The notes below the pieces were generated by a model. It was not told the origin of the DNA. It searched no databases and saw nothing but the letters and a program-made list of their open reading frames with translations. Position numbers and translations under genes: made by a program. Below, piece by piece: positions 33,739 through 42,966 of a stretch of DNA of 53,317 bases. Position 1 is the first letter of the stretch, and each line of letters opens with the position of its first letter. The DNA lies in assembly GCA_964408945.1 (NCBI GenBank), contig CAYPBJ010000016.1, positions 1-53,317 of the forward strand. Direction: 5' to 3'. The DNA comes from VMCP01 sp964408945. Lineage in GTDB: Bacteria > Bacteroidota > Bacteroidia > NS11-12g > UBA955.

Positions 33739-35314
33739 AATATGGCTCGCCTTCAGCTTATTAACTTGGAATTCGGCTCTATATTCTCAATTTGAAACCG
33801 ACCTAGAAATTCAAGAATATCAAGATGAATCCTTATTCTTTTCTGAAACGATAAAAATCAATGAATTTAACGCAGAACAACTTTCAGCGCACCCATTGAT
33901 TGGTCCCGAAAGAGCTCTAAATATTATCCATCACAGATCAAGCCATGGCCCCATTTTAGAAATGGAAGAGTTGCTTTTTTGCGGATTCCAACCAGAAATT
34001 CTCAGAAAATTGAAAGGTCAGATTCTATTTCATGAATTAACCTTCTCGAAACCATCCATCACACAAAGATTCCTTTGGAAAGGTCCGTCAAACTTTAATT
34101 TTCGACTTTCTGGAAGGGCTGAAACCCTAAAATTTGGCAAACATTCTTGGCTCATAGAATACGACACTTCATCTCAAAAACCGGCTATAAAATCATGGTC
34201 TTCCGAATTCAAAATCAAACAGATTCGCGCGTACATTGGGCATGTGATGATTCAAGAAAACCAGGGATTAATTGCCTCTCCACCATTCCCGGTGGGAAAA
34301 CTATTTAATTTGGGAAGCTGGTCCTACCAATCGGTTAACATTTCTAGATACGGTGGAAGTCAACCAGCTCCTCTGGGCATTGGCGTGCAAATACCTTGGC
34401 GAAAAAAATTAACGCTGAACGTTTTTACTTCTTTGGATGGACGTTCATTTGCATCGTTTTCTTTTCAAAAATTACCCATAGAAATCCAATGGATTTCCAC
34501 TTATGCGAGTCAAAATCACGCACATCAGCTTTCTCTCATGAAATCTTCATTCCTTGGGATTCGTTGGAACCTTCAGTGTGCGCTAGATGATAAACTCAAT
34601 TCAGCTTATTATTTTTCAGCTTTAGGTTCGTTCAATGCTCAATTGCAATGGGGATTGAGGTATCAGCGCATTTCGTCAGGCTATTATGCCCCATTTTTTT
34701 CACATTTCAAAAAATCAGAAATTGGAAAACACCTATTGAGTTGGGGAATAGACAGCAAAATAGACAAACATACCTTCATACAATTCAGGTATCATCTCTA
34801 TGAATCACTTTCCGATCATTTACCTCTGCATCGCCGAAGCCAACAAGAAATATGGACCTTGAAAACCGAATACTCTAAAGGGGCTACCAATTCGATCTTT
34901 AAGGCGGTACAGACCTTGAATCAAATGCAATTATCTTTTCAGAATACCTGGGAGATTAACAGCAAAACAATGGTAAAATTGGGTTTTCTTGCTGTAAATA
35001 GCAAAGATTTGGGTACATCCAATTGGATTAGCACACAAATAGAAACTTCCTTGGGTATTTTAAAAGTTCGCGCACAAATACTTACTTATCACTCACCTGA
35101 ATTGCGCATTTATGCCGCACAATCATTGATTTATCAACCCGTGGGGGTCATTAGTTTTAAGGGTTCAGGACATTTCTACAATCTTCAACTTTCGGCAAGG
35201 TTATCAAGGCATTGGAAGTTGCAATTTCAGTACATTTTGTTGCACAAAACGCAAATCTCCGATGCGGCAACCCCAGAAATACCCCGTATTTTTGTACAAC
35301 TTACACAACAGTAA
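33716..35314 (+). CDS. ComEA-type helix-hairpin-helix domain fused to a beta-barrel-like protein
   Basis: 532 residues from the ATG at 33716; signal peptide ending 'SALYSQ'. Residues about 45-110 are a ComEA-like HhH module: 'INEFNAEQLSAHPLIGPERA' (in part 'FNAEQLSAHPLIG'), 'IIHHRSSHGPILEMEEL' and 'FQPEILRKLKGQI'. The remaining ~400 residues are beta-strand rich with many aromatic residues and look like an outer-membrane or secreted beta structure. ComEA binds incoming DNA during transformation; here the HhH would sit in the periplasm next to a barrel. The upstream gene is another barrel. A DNA-uptake role is inference. Confidence 0.75.
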   Translation: MPDFHCPKIWLAFSLLTWNSALYSQFETDLEIQEYQDESLFFSETIKINEFNAEQLSAHPLIGPERALNIIHHRSSHGPILEMEELLFCGFQPEILRKLKGQILFHELTFSKPSITQRFLWKGPSNFNFRLSGRAETLKFGKHSWLIEYDTSSQKPAIKSWSSEFKIKQIRAYIGHVMIQENQGLIASPPFPVGKLFNLGSWSYQSVNISRYGGSQPAPLGIGVQIPWRKKLTLNVFTSLDGRSFASFSFQKLPIEIQWISTYASQNHAHQLSLMKSSFLGIRWNLQCALDDKLNSAYYFSALGSFNAQLQWGLRYQRISSGYYAPFFSHFKKSEIGKHLLSWGIDSKIDKHTFIQFRYHLYESLSDHLPLHRRSQQEIWTLKTEYSKGATNSIFKAVQTLNQMQLSFQNTWEINSKTMVKLGFLAVNSKDLGTSNWISTQIETSLGILKVRAQILTYHSPELRIYAAQSLIYQPVGVISFKGSGHFYNLQLSARLSRHWKLQFQYILLHKTQISDAATPEIPRIFVQLTQQ

Positions 35315-35321
35315 ACCAAGT

Positions 35322-36047
35322 ATGATCCAAAGAACCAAACTGAGCGTTAACATCAATAAATTTGCCACCATTCGCAATGCTAGAGGAGGTAACAATCCCA
35401 ATCTTGTTCAAGTGGCAAAAGACTGCGAAGCTTTTGGTGCACAAGGCATAACCGTTCACCCTAGACCGGATGAAAGACACATTCGTTTCTCTGATGTTTA
35501 TGACCTCAAAAAGACGGTAACCACTGAATTCAACATAGAGGGTTATCCATCGCCGCAATTCATACAACTGATTCATGAAATCAAACCTGAACAGGTAACT
35601 TTGGTTCCAGATCCTCCGGGGGTTTTAACATCGAATGCGGGTTGGGACACTATTAAGTACATGGATTTTTTGAAAACCGTTGTGGCCGATTTGAAAAAAA
35701 GTGCCTCTAGGGTGAGCATCTTTTTAGAAGCAAATCCCTTATTGGTCGAATCTGCTGTGCTAACGGGTGCAGACAGAATTGAACTTTACACTGAATCTTA
35801 TGCCACAAACTACAGTATCGACAAAGAAATGGCCATTAAGCCCTTTGTTGCCACTGCTCTTGAGGCGGAACGTCTGGGAATTGGCTTGAACGCGGGGCAC
35901 GACTTAGATCTGCACAATCTAAATTACTTGTCGCAGCAACTGCCTAACCTTCAAGAGGTTTCAATAGGACATGCTTTGGTATGTGACGCCTTATATCACG
36001 GCTTACAAAATACCATTCAAATGTATTTACATCAACTTAAAGTTTAA
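35322..36047 (+). CDS. pdxJ: Pyridoxine 5'-phosphate synthase
   Basis: 241 residues from the ATG at 35322. Motifs: 'LSVNINKFATIRNARGGNNP', 'GITVHPRPDERHI', 'NIEGYPSPQF', 'VTLVPDPPG', 'GADRIELYTE' and 'GLNAGHDLDLHNL'. PdxJ condenses 1-deoxy-xylulose 5-phosphate... with 3-amino-2-oxopropyl phosphate to give pyridoxine 5'-phosphate in the de novo vitamin B6 route. Use of deoxyxylulose 5-phosphate means the organism makes DXP, relevant to the presence of an HMG-CoA reductase elsewhere in the window. The gene is complete. Confidence 0.96.
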   Translation: MIQRTKLSVNINKFATIRNARGGNNPNLVQVAKDCEAFGAQGITVHPRPDERHIRFSDVYDLKKTVTTEFNIEGYPSPQFIQLIHEIKPEQVTLVPDPPGVLTSNAGWDTIKYMDFLKTVVADLKKSASRVSIFLEANPLLVESAVLTGADRIELYTESYATNYSIDKEMAIKPFVATALEAERLGIGLNAGHDLDLHNLNYLSQQLPNLQEVSIGHALVCDALYHGLQNTIQMYLHQLKV

Positions 36048-36054
36048 ATGCAAT

Positions 36055-36936
36055 ATGAGGGGTTGGCACAGCGGGGTTTTACTGATTATCTTATTTTTTA
36101 CTTGCAGCTTAAAAGCTACACCTTCAGGTAATCTATGGGGTTTTGAACCTCACCGTTTCATTCACAAACACGCTTGCTTATCGCTTCCTCAGCCTTTATT
36201 TAGATTTTATAAACCGCATGTAGGTTTTTTAATGGAACACGCAGTTGACCCAGACATGCGGCGATACATTGATACCGCTGAAGCATCAAAACATTACATT
36301 GATATTGAAGATTATCCAATTCCTTTAGATTCCATGCCTGTTTTTTATGATTCAGCAGTGGCTAAATTTGGACATGAAAGACTTCAAGAATCAGGGTGGT
36401 TACCTTGGAACCTCATTTTTCAAATACATAGACTCAAAAACGCCTTTGCTCAAGGTGATTTGGAAAAAATCTTGAGAGCCACCGCCGATTTGGGGCATTA
36501 TGCCGCTGATGCTTGCGTTCCTTTGCACACAACCACCAATTACAACGGACACCTTACAGATCAGCAGGGCATTCATGCATTGTGGGAGACGCAGGTTCCT
36601 GCACGCTTCATGGATACATTACTAAACTTGCCTGCGGAAGCCCGATATTTAGAATCTCCAGCCACTGAAATTTGGCTAAAAATCAATGAAGCACATCAAT
36701 TGACTTCGAGGGTATTTGAGGAGGAAATGAAAATCAGAAAAACCCTTCCACCGCATTTACAGCAAGGATTCCAACAGAAAAAATCTGAAGTGTCATTGTC
36801 ATTCAGTGAAAAGTATATAACAGAATTTCATCAAAGTCAACAGGGAATGGTGGAACAACAAATGCTGACGTCCATCTCTTTCTTCAGAGATTGTATATAT
36901 ACCGCTTGGATTTTAGCCGGCCAACCTGAACTTTAG
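36055..36936 (+). CDS. S1/P1 nuclease/zinc-dependent phospholipase C-like secreted protein
   Basis: 293 residues from the ATG at 36055; signal peptide ending near 'SLKA'. All-helical fold with zinc motifs: 'WGFEPHRFIHKHA', 'EHAVDPD', 'SKHYIDIEDYP', 'LGHYAADACVPLHTTTNYNG' and 'GIHALWETQVP'. The spacing H-x3-D-x5-H of the central motif is preserved, so the trinuclear zinc site looks intact. The second His of the common family motif DAHVPLH is Cys here, at a position not expected to be a zinc ligand. Substrate may be nucleic acid or phospholipid. The start lies seven bases after pdxJ, and its 3' end overlaps the convergent LOG gene stop. Confidence 0.85.
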   Translation: MRGWHSGVLLIILFFTCSLKATPSGNLWGFEPHRFIHKHACLSLPQPLFRFYKPHVGFLMEHAVDPDMRRYIDTAEASKHYIDIEDYPIPLDSMPVFYDSAVAKFGHERLQESGWLPWNLIFQIHRLKNAFAQGDLEKILRATADLGHYAADACVPLHTTTNYNGHLTDQQGIHALWETQVPARFMDTLLNLPAEARYLESPATEIWLKINEAHQLTSRVFEEEMKIRKTLPPHLQQGFQQKKSEVSLSFSEKYITEFHQSQQGMVEQQMLTSISFFRDCIYTAWILAGQPEL

Positions 36937-37655
36937 AAATTGGGTTTCATTTGATACGTTTGATAGAAATCCAAAAGCACATTCACCGCCTCATCAGCTG
37001 TATCTACCACCGAAAACAACAACATATCTCTCTGACTGACATATTCTTGTTCAACTATCAATGTGTTCTGTATCCAATCTAACAAAGGACTCCAAAAGGT
37101 TTTATCTACCAAAATAATGGGAAACTTTGCGCGCTTATCGGTTTGTACCAGCGTCAATGCTTCGAAGAGTTCGTCTAGAGTACCAAACCCGCCGGGCATA
37201 ACCACAATACCCTGAGAATACTTTAGAAACATCATTTTCCGCACAAAGAAATAGTCAAAATACAAACGCTTATCATCGTCTTGATACAGATTGTTGTTGG
37301 TTTCAAAAGGTAAATTGATGTTTAGTCCTACAGAAGCACTCCTACCCTGTTTGGCCCCTTTATTTCCGGCTTCCATGATACCTGGTCCTCCGCCTGTGAT
37401 GATACCCCATCCAGCATCAGACAACAATTGTGCAATTTGCTCAGCAAGGTGATAATGACGATGAGAGGGATTCGTACGAGCCGAACCAAATATGGAAACA
37501 CAGGGTCCAATTTTAGCTAATTTATCAAACCCATCAACAAACTCAGCCATGATTTTAAAAATACTCCAGCTGTTGGAACTTGCAATTTCAGGCCAATCTT
37601 TATTGGCGAACGCTTTCTCTATTCGCGCTCTTTCATTTTCACTTAACTTCGACAT
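36933..37655 (-). CDS. LOG family protein (TIGR00730)
   Basis: 240 residues. The signature 'ITGGGPGIMEAGNKGAK' and 'MPGGFGTLDELFEALTLVQT' (PGGxGTxxE) define the LOG/lysine-decarboxylase-like fold. Family members are nucleotide 5'-monophosphate phosphoribohydrolases that in plants and some bacteria release cytokinins. In this organism a nucleotide-salvage role is more likely. It ends 4 nt inside the convergent S1/P1 gene and lies downstream of the OmpA gene by 14 bases on the same strand. Confidence 0.92.
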   Translation of the reverse strand: MSKLSENERARIEKAFANKDWPEIASSNSWSIFKIMAEFVDGFDKLAKIGPCVSIFGSARTNPSHRHYHLAEQIAQLLSDAGWGIITGGGPGIMEAGNKGAKQGRSASVGLNINLPFETNNNLYQDDDKRLYFDYFFVRKMMFLKYSQGIVVMPGGFGTLDELFEALTLVQTDKRAKFPIILVDKTFWSPLLDWIQNTLIVEQEYVSQRDMLLFSVVDTADEAVNVLLDFYQTYQMKPNF

Positions 37656-37669
37656 AACTAGTCAATATA

Positions 37670-39586
37670 CTAATTAATTTGGAGAATTTTCATCTCAATT
37701 CGACGATTTCGTGCTTTTCCGGCATCGGTTTCATTAGACTCCATGGGTTGTGAACTTCCAAATCCTTTGGATTGAAGCCTAGCGGCATCAATTCCGGCAT
37801 TAACCAAGTAATTCTTCACCGCATTTGCTCTGTTTTCAGAAAGTGTTTTATTATGAGACTCACTCCCGGTGTTGTCAGTATGTCCGGAAATTAAAATTCG
37901 CATTTTGGGGTTGGCCTTGAGCAAATTAATCACCACTTTGAGTTCGGTTTCGCTCTCGGGTTTTAGATCAAATTTATCAATATCAAAGAATAAATTTCTT
38001 AGCTGGACTACTTGATCTACTTTGATTTGATCAAGTTCTGCAACCACTTCAAAGGGCTTGTCGAGCGATGAAAGTTCAGGTTGGAAGTTTCGAGAATCAA
38101 ACAAATACCCTTGTGCCATGGAATGCAGGGCATAGTTTTTACCCGCAACAATAGGAATAAGGAAACGCTCTACACTGTCGGCGTATACCACCTTGTTTTG
38201 TGCTAAATCAACCAATCTAACCTTTGCTCTTACTGGCTGGCCTGTATTTTTGGCAACCACTCTACCCAACAAATAATTCACCGGTTGAGGTTTTAATCTA
38301 TCAGGGAGCACCATTTGGTAAATGTCTAAACCGCCCAAACCGCCTTCACGGGAAGAGGCGAAATACGCTTTGTATCCAAATGCATCGACGTAAAATCCAA
38401 CGTCGTCTGAAGCGGTATTGATTCCTTTTCCTAGATTATCGGGCTTTCCCCATTTGCTGTCATCACCCAATCGAGTGAGAAACAAATCATGTCCGCCATA
38501 ACCGGTATGCCCATTACTGGAAAAGTACAAAGTTCTCCCGTCGTAATGCAAAAAGGGAGCCTCTTCATCGTATTCGGTATTGACTGCGGGTCCCAAATTT
38601 ACAGGAGTTCCCCATTGGCCGTTTCTTCTGAATGATACCCATAGATCTTTTCCTCCAAATCCACCGGGCCTTGCACTGGCAAAAACCAAGGTATTCCCAT
38701 CTCCACTCACCGAGGGTTGAGCATCCCAGGCAGATGAATTCACCGCAGGACCCATATTTTGGCGTTTGCCCCAAGTGCCATTGGGTTCGAGCATGCTGTA
38801 GAACAAATCACAGCTTCCAAAACCGCCTTGATTGCAAACCGTGTAAAAAAGCATTTGATTTTCAGCGCCTAAAAAAACCGATGTGGTTCCTTCGTTTTCA
38901 GGGGTGTTGATTCGGCCTGGAGCAGAGCGTGACTTCAACCATTCGCCGTTTTCCCCTTTTTGAGCGAAGTAAAAATCTTCTTGCATATCCACCAACCGTG
39001 TGTATACAAACACTTTAGCATTTATGGGCATTCCGGGCCAATATTCATTCAAATTTGAATTGATAGCTGGACCCATATTTTCGATTTTCAAATTTGACAA
39101 TTCAAAGCTCTCTTTCAATGCTAAATCGCAGGTGCCTTTTAGTCGTTCTGTTTTGTCTCTGAGGGATTCAGATGCCGCATGTTTCCGAGCCACAAATCCC
39201 TCTTTAGAAGGAGCCTTATCAAAACCATTCAAAACATCTATGGCTTCTTGATATCGATTGAGTTGATACAAGTAAAAGGCGTAATAAAAATAACTTGGCT
39301 GGTACAATGAATCGGCTTGAATGCATTTTCGATGAGCTGCTAAAGCACCCAAACTGTCTTTCAGACTTTCCAATAGAACTGCTTTAAGCGCATATCCCGA
39401 TGAACTTTTTGGGTCACATTTGATGAACTTTTCGGTCTTTTTCAGGGCCTCTTTGAATTTGGCTTCTTCGTAAGAAACGTAGGCTTCATTGAGCAATTTT
39501 TGACATTTGGACTGAGCGTTCAAAGGCGCGATTCCACATCCCCAGAAAGAAAAAACAAAGAGTCCGAAGGCAATTAATTTTTCCAT
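37670..39586 (-). CDS. TPR–PD40–CRD–OmpA protein, PorE-like
   Basis: 638 residues. Order of domains: signal peptide (ending 'PLNAQ'), TPR helices (about 30-150), PD40/WD40-like propeller repeats (about 170-430; 'DAQPSVSGDGNTLVFAS', 'DEEAPFLHYDGRTLYFSS', 'DVGFYVDAFGYKAYFAS'), a carboxypeptidase-regulatory-like beta domain (about 435-520) and an OmpA peptidoglycan-binding domain ('ILISGHTDNTGS', 'LSENRANAVKNYLV'). This is the architecture of PorE, a T9SS component linking the PorK/N rings to peptidoglycan, though other Bacteroidetes paralogs share it. Its 5' end overlaps the 3' end of gldD by 13 nt, consistent with a gliding/T9SS unit. Confidence 0.85.
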   Translation of the reverse strand: MEKLIAFGLFVFSFWGCGIAPLNAQSKCQKLLNEAYVSYEEAKFKEALKKTEKFIKCDPKSSSGYALKAVLLESLKDSLGALAAHRKCIQADSLYQPSYFYYAFYLYQLNRYQEAIDVLNGFDKAPSKEGFVARKHAASESLRDKTERLKGTCDLALKESFELSNLKIENMGPAINSNLNEYWPGMPINAKVFVYTRLVDMQEDFYFAQKGENGEWLKSRSAPGRINTPENEGTTSVFLGAENQMLFYTVCNQGGFGSCDLFYSMLEPNGTWGKRQNMGPAVNSSAWDAQPSVSGDGNTLVFASARPGGFGGKDLWVSFRRNGQWGTPVNLGPAVNTEYDEEAPFLHYDGRTLYFSSNGHTGYGGHDLFLTRLGDDSKWGKPDNLGKGINTASDDVGFYVDAFGYKAYFASSREGGLGGLDIYQMVLPDRLKPQPVNYLLGRVVAKNTGQPVRAKVRLVDLAQNKVVYADSVERFLIPIVAGKNYALHSMAQGYLFDSRNFQPELSSLDKPFEVVAELDQIKVDQVVQLRNLFFDIDKFDLKPESETELKVVINLLKANPKMRILISGHTDNTGSESHNKTLSENRANAVKNYLVNAGIDAARLQSKGFGSSQPMESNETDAGKARNRRIEMKILQIN

Positions 39587-40167
39587 TGGAAGGTTTTTAT
39601 GGCGTGATAAATATCGTCTTGAAGAAATTCAAAAACCGGCCGAATGGAATCATTTTCGGTTTTTTTATCAAAATAAAGTGCGCCGCGGACAAAATGTTTT
39701 ACCGAATCTGTGGTGTAAAAATTCAGATTGCTCGCTGTATTTCCTTGGATGTGAAAAAGAACTCCGTGAATTTTGGGGTTATAATTTTCAACGGGGTCTT
39801 CTACAATATCTTCGGCTTTTTGGATGTGTTTATTGACCAAAGTGCGTGTATCAGCGATCATTGAATCGTATCCTTCCCAAGAAGTAAAGCGATGATAGGT
39901 CAGGTGAAGAGTCACATCTAAACTGGGAAATTTCATGTTATACCAGTGCTTTCCGGGATTCAAAGAATCTTCTTGCAAGGTAGCATAAGTGGGAATTTCA
40001 AAGCTAAATGGAGCATCCGAAACCGGAAACGGTTTGTATGCTTTTTGGGGAAGAGCCATTTTGGGGTATGCGTGCGGCTTGGGTACAAAGTTGTTATCAG
40101 ATCCGCAAGAAATCAACGCAAACAACGCTGCGGTTGCGGGAAACAGGATTTTATTGCTCAATTTCAT
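39574..40167 (-). CDS. gldD: Gliding motility lipoprotein GldD
   Basis: 197 residues from the ATG at 40167. Lipobox 'ALFALISC'; the GldD signature is clear: 'PKPHAYPKMALP' after the lipobox, 'PFSFEIPTYA', 'HWYNMKFPSLDVTLHLTYHR', 'HGVLFHIQGNTASN', 'TDSVKHFVRGALYF' and a final Trp-containing end. GldD is needed for gliding and T9SS function in Flavobacterium and is always near gldE. Here it starts within the last 17 nt of gldE. Its mechanistic role is not known. Confidence 0.95.
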   Translation of the reverse strand: MKLSNKILFPATAALFALISCGSDNNFVPKPHAYPKMALPQKAYKPFPVSDAPFSFEIPTYATLQEDSLNPGKHWYNMKFPSLDVTLHLTYHRFTSWEGYDSMIADTRTLVNKHIQKAEDIVEDPVENYNPKIHGVLFHIQGNTASNLNFYTTDSVKHFVRGALYFDKKTENDSIRPVFEFLQDDIYHAIKTFQWKN

Positions 40168-41506
40168 TTCTATCAATGGGGAATATCACTTTGATTTTTT
40201 TGACGCGCTTAGGATCTGCTGCGTCTACTATAAACTGAATTCCCTTTATTTTTATTTTCTCTCCCCTGCGGGGGATTTTTCCAAGTTCTTCAGACATCAA
40301 GCCGGCTAAGGAATCTGAAGAGTATTTTTGATCGTTGAAAATATCATGCGGAAGGTCTACTTCGCGCAAAAAATCTACCAAGAGACAACGCCCTTCGAAA
40401 ATATACGTTTGATCATTGATTTTTTGAACCCACTCTGTTTCTTCGTCGAACTCATCGTTTAACTCGCCAAAAACCTCTTCCAATAAATCTTCCAAAGTTA
40501 CTATACCAGATGTACCACCAAATTCATCAACCACAATGGCCATGTGCAGTCGCTTTTGTTGAAACTCGTTTAATAGATCATCAATGGGCTTATTTTCAGG
40601 CACATAATACAAGTTGTGAATGAGTTTTTGCCAATGAAAATCAGATGATTCATCAATGTAAGGCAACAGGGTTTTGACGTTTAATATTCCTATTACTTGG
40701 TCTAAATTTTCTTTAAAAACAGGATATCTTGAGAATTCCGATTTTTTGATTTCATTCAAAACTTCGTGATAATTGAACGCTGAATTTAAGGCCACAACAT
40801 CGAGTCGTGAACGCATGATTTGCTTCACTTGGATGTTTGACATATTGACTATACCCTTCAATATTTGTTTTTCTTGGTCAATATCATCTTCTCGGGTTGT
40901 GAGATCAATAGCCTCGGCAATTTCTTCGGCAGAAATTACAGGGCCATTTGACTTTGAACGTCTTTCTAATATCAATCCCAAGCGCTCCAACAAAAAGGTA
41001 AACGGCGACAGCATCCAGACAATGCTTGACATGGGATAAACCAACCATTCAGAGGCCGATTTATAATTTTTTGTAGCGTAAACTTTGGGTACCACTTCTC
41101 CAAAAATCAAAATGACCAAGGTAACCACAAGGGTATCAAAAATCAGTTTAATCAAGGGATACTCATCCTCATTCAAGATCATATCGTAGAAAAACAGCGA
41201 TGAGATGATGAATGCAATATTCACCAAGCTATTCATCAGCAACATACTAGCAAGAAGCTTTTTGGGATTGGCTAGTAATTTATTGATTTTTTTATGGGAG
41301 TTGAGATTGCTTTGAGAATAAAATTCTAAGTCTGATTCTTTATTTGAAAAAAAAGCATTTTCGCTACTAGAGCAGATGGCAGAAATGGCCAACAATAAAA
41401 TCATCCAAAAGAAAACACCAATGAGTAAGGGCCAATCAGTGGCTGCTATTGGTTTAAATATTCCAAGGATGGTTAAAGGCGAAACTATAGCGGGGAGGGG
41501 ATTCAT
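40151..41506 (-). CDS. gldE: Gliding motility protein GldE (CNNM/CorC-like)
   Basis: 451 residues from the ATG at 41506. Four membrane helices of the DUF21/CNNM domain (about 20-190), then a CBS pair ('IVNMSNIQVKQIMRSRLDVVAL', in part 'VKQIMRSRLDVVAL', 'SRYPVFKENLDQVIGIL') and a C-terminal CorC/HlyC domain ('MAIVVDEFGGTSGIVTLEDL'). CNNM proteins handle divalent cations; GldE supports GldD function in gliding. Upstream are ssb and mutY, the standard flavobacterial order. Confidence 0.93.
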   Translation of the reverse strand: MNPLPAIVSPLTILGIFKPIAATDWPLLIGVFFWMILLLAISAICSSSENAFFSNKESDLEFYSQSNLNSHKKINKLLANPKKLLASMLLMNSLVNIAFIISSLFFYDMILNEDEYPLIKLIFDTLVVTLVILIFGEVVPKVYATKNYKSASEWLVYPMSSIVWMLSPFTFLLERLGLILERRSKSNGPVISAEEIAEAIDLTTREDDIDQEKQILKGIVNMSNIQVKQIMRSRLDVVALNSAFNYHEVLNEIKKSEFSRYPVFKENLDQVIGILNVKTLLPYIDESSDFHWQKLIHNLYYVPENKPIDDLLNEFQQKRLHMAIVVDEFGGTSGIVTLEDLLEEVFGELNDEFDEETEWVQKINDQTYIFEGRCLLVDFLREVDLPHDIFNDQKYSSDSLAGLMSEELGKIPRRGEKIKIKGIQFIVDAADPKRVKKIKVIFPIDRNEIEQ

Positions 41507-41520
41507 GATTTCTAGCAAAA

Positions 41521-41892
41521 TTACGGATGATTTTCGTCTTCACCCGCATGAGACTCACCGACTCGACCATTTAATGGCTCAATCATTTGGTAAGAAATCA
41601 CCCTGATTTTACGCAATTGTTTCTCGTTACCGTCGGTATCTGTGTATTTATCGGTCCGAATTTTACCTTCCACATAGAGTAACATTCCCTTTTTGAAATA
41701 TTTTTCGGCATTTAAAGCTTGTTGATCCCACATTTCAAGGTTATGCCACTCTGTACTTTCCATACGTTGGCCATCTTTGGTGTAGTATTCATTGGTTGCA
41801 AGAGAAACATTGGCCACTACCCTACCACTGTCAAGTTTACGAATTACGGGGTCTTTACCCAATCGACCCAGAAGAATTGCTTTGTTTATCAT
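41521..41892 (-). CDS. ssb: Single-stranded DNA-binding protein
   Basis: 123 residues, one OB fold: 'NKAILLGRLGKDPVIR', 'VVANVSLATNEYYTKDGQR', 'STEWHNLEMWDQQALNAEKYF' region (in part 'TEWHNLEMWDQQA') and 'VEGKIRTDKYTDTDGNEK'. It binds ssDNA as a tetramer in replication and repair. The C-terminal tail is short and acidic ('GEDENHP') and lacks the usual DDLPF-like hydrophobic end, so partner recruitment may differ or this may be a second paralog. It lies between mutY (26 nt upstream) and gldE. Confidence 0.95.
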   Translation of the reverse strand: MINKAILLGRLGKDPVIRKLDSGRVVANVSLATNEYYTKDGQRMESTEWHNLEMWDQQALNAEKYFKKGMLLYVEGKIRTDKYTDTDGNEKQLRKIRVISYQMIEPLNGRVGESHAGEDENHP

Positions 41893-41918
41893 TGAGTTAC
41901 TTTCTTGTTAGATCTTGG

Positions 41919-42917
41919 TCATTTCCAACCTAGATGTTCGACGAATTTAAGCATTAACTTGTGCATTGGAAAAAAATTTATATTTTCCAATTTCACCCAA
42001 ACCACTTCTTGATTTTCCAAACTCAAGTGGCTATCTGAATTTACTTTAAACAAATTTGCCGTAATGTTTTTGTGGCTCAATTTATGTTCAAATTCTGCTA
42101 TTTTCTGTTCTGTTTCTAGGGGATGTTTTTCGCTCAACTGCGGAAACTCGTGTAGTCCGCCCCAAATGCCTTTAGATTCACGTTTTACCAACAATATTTC
42201 ACCTGCATTTTCAACCAAAGCGTAGTTGATTGCCCAATGGGTAGCCTTTTGTTTTTTAGTAACTACAGGATACAAATTTTGTTTAGTCTCTCTGGCAGCG
42301 TAGCACTCTTCCAAAAGAGCACAAGAAGAGCATTTAGGTTGTGTGGGTGTGCAAACCATGGCCCCTAATTCTATCATGGCTTGATTAAAAATATCGGGAT
42401 CTGAAGGAGGAATTTGCTCATCGAGATACAGTTGGGTCAACTTCAGAAAAGCCGCTTTATCTATGGGAGTATCTATTCCAATAAATCGAGAAATTACTCG
42501 TTTAACATTTCCATCAATTGCGGCCACCGGTATTTTAAATGCAAACGATGCTATGGCGGCGGCTGTGTAATTTCCTACTCCGGGCAATTGTAATATTTCT
42601 GTATAATTTGATGGAAACACACCGTTAAAGTCACTCAAAATCATTTTAGCCGCTTTTTGCATGTTGCGGGCTCGGGCATAATATCCCAAACCTTGCCAAA
42701 CTTTGAGAATTTCAGCCTCATTTGCATAGGCTAAGTCGTGTATTTCTGGGAATTTATCGATAAAACGATAATAATAAGAAAGCCCTTGTTCAACCCTTGT
42801 TTGTTGGAGAATTATTTCAGAAACCCAGATATGATAGGGGTTTTGAGTTTCTCTCCAGGGCAATTGTCTATAATTTTCTCTGTACCAGGTCAATAACTTT
42901 GGGATAACTCTTTGCAT
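41919..42917 (-). CDS. mutY: A/G-specific adenine glycosylase MutY
   Basis: 332 residues. HhH-GPD glycosylase with 'LPWRETQNPYHIWVSEIILQQT' region (in part 'YHIWVSEIILQQTRV'), 'LPGVGNYTAAAIASFAF' holding the HhH, the catalytic Asp in 'AAIDGNVKRV', the 4Fe-4S Cys set 'CTPTQPKCSSC' plus 'EEC', and a C-terminal NUDIX-like domain that reads 8-oxoG ('GIWGGLHEFPQL'). It removes A mispaired with 8-oxoG. Divergent from the HU gene across 49 bases. Confidence 0.97.
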   Translation of the reverse strand: MQRVIPKLLTWYRENYRQLPWRETQNPYHIWVSEIILQQTRVEQGLSYYYRFIDKFPEIHDLAYANEAEILKVWQGLGYYARARNMQKAAKMILSDFNGVFPSNYTEILQLPGVGNYTAAAIASFAFKIPVAAIDGNVKRVISRFIGIDTPIDKAAFLKLTQLYLDEQIPPSDPDIFNQAMIELGAMVCTPTQPKCSSCALLEECYAARETKQNLYPVVTKKQKATHWAINYALVENAGEILLVKRESKGIWGGLHEFPQLSEKHPLETEQKIAEFEHKLSHKNITANLFKVNSDSHLSLENQEVVWVKLENINFFPMHKLMLKFVEHLGWK

Positions 42918-42966
42918 CTTGATAGTGCAAAAAACGTGTTTATCTACTTATTTTGCACCTAGAATC

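Noticed and set aside
38224..39251. Plus-strand reading frames of 65-92 codons in the OmpA gene
   Set aside because: They are antisense to a well-supported TPR-PD40-OmpA protein.
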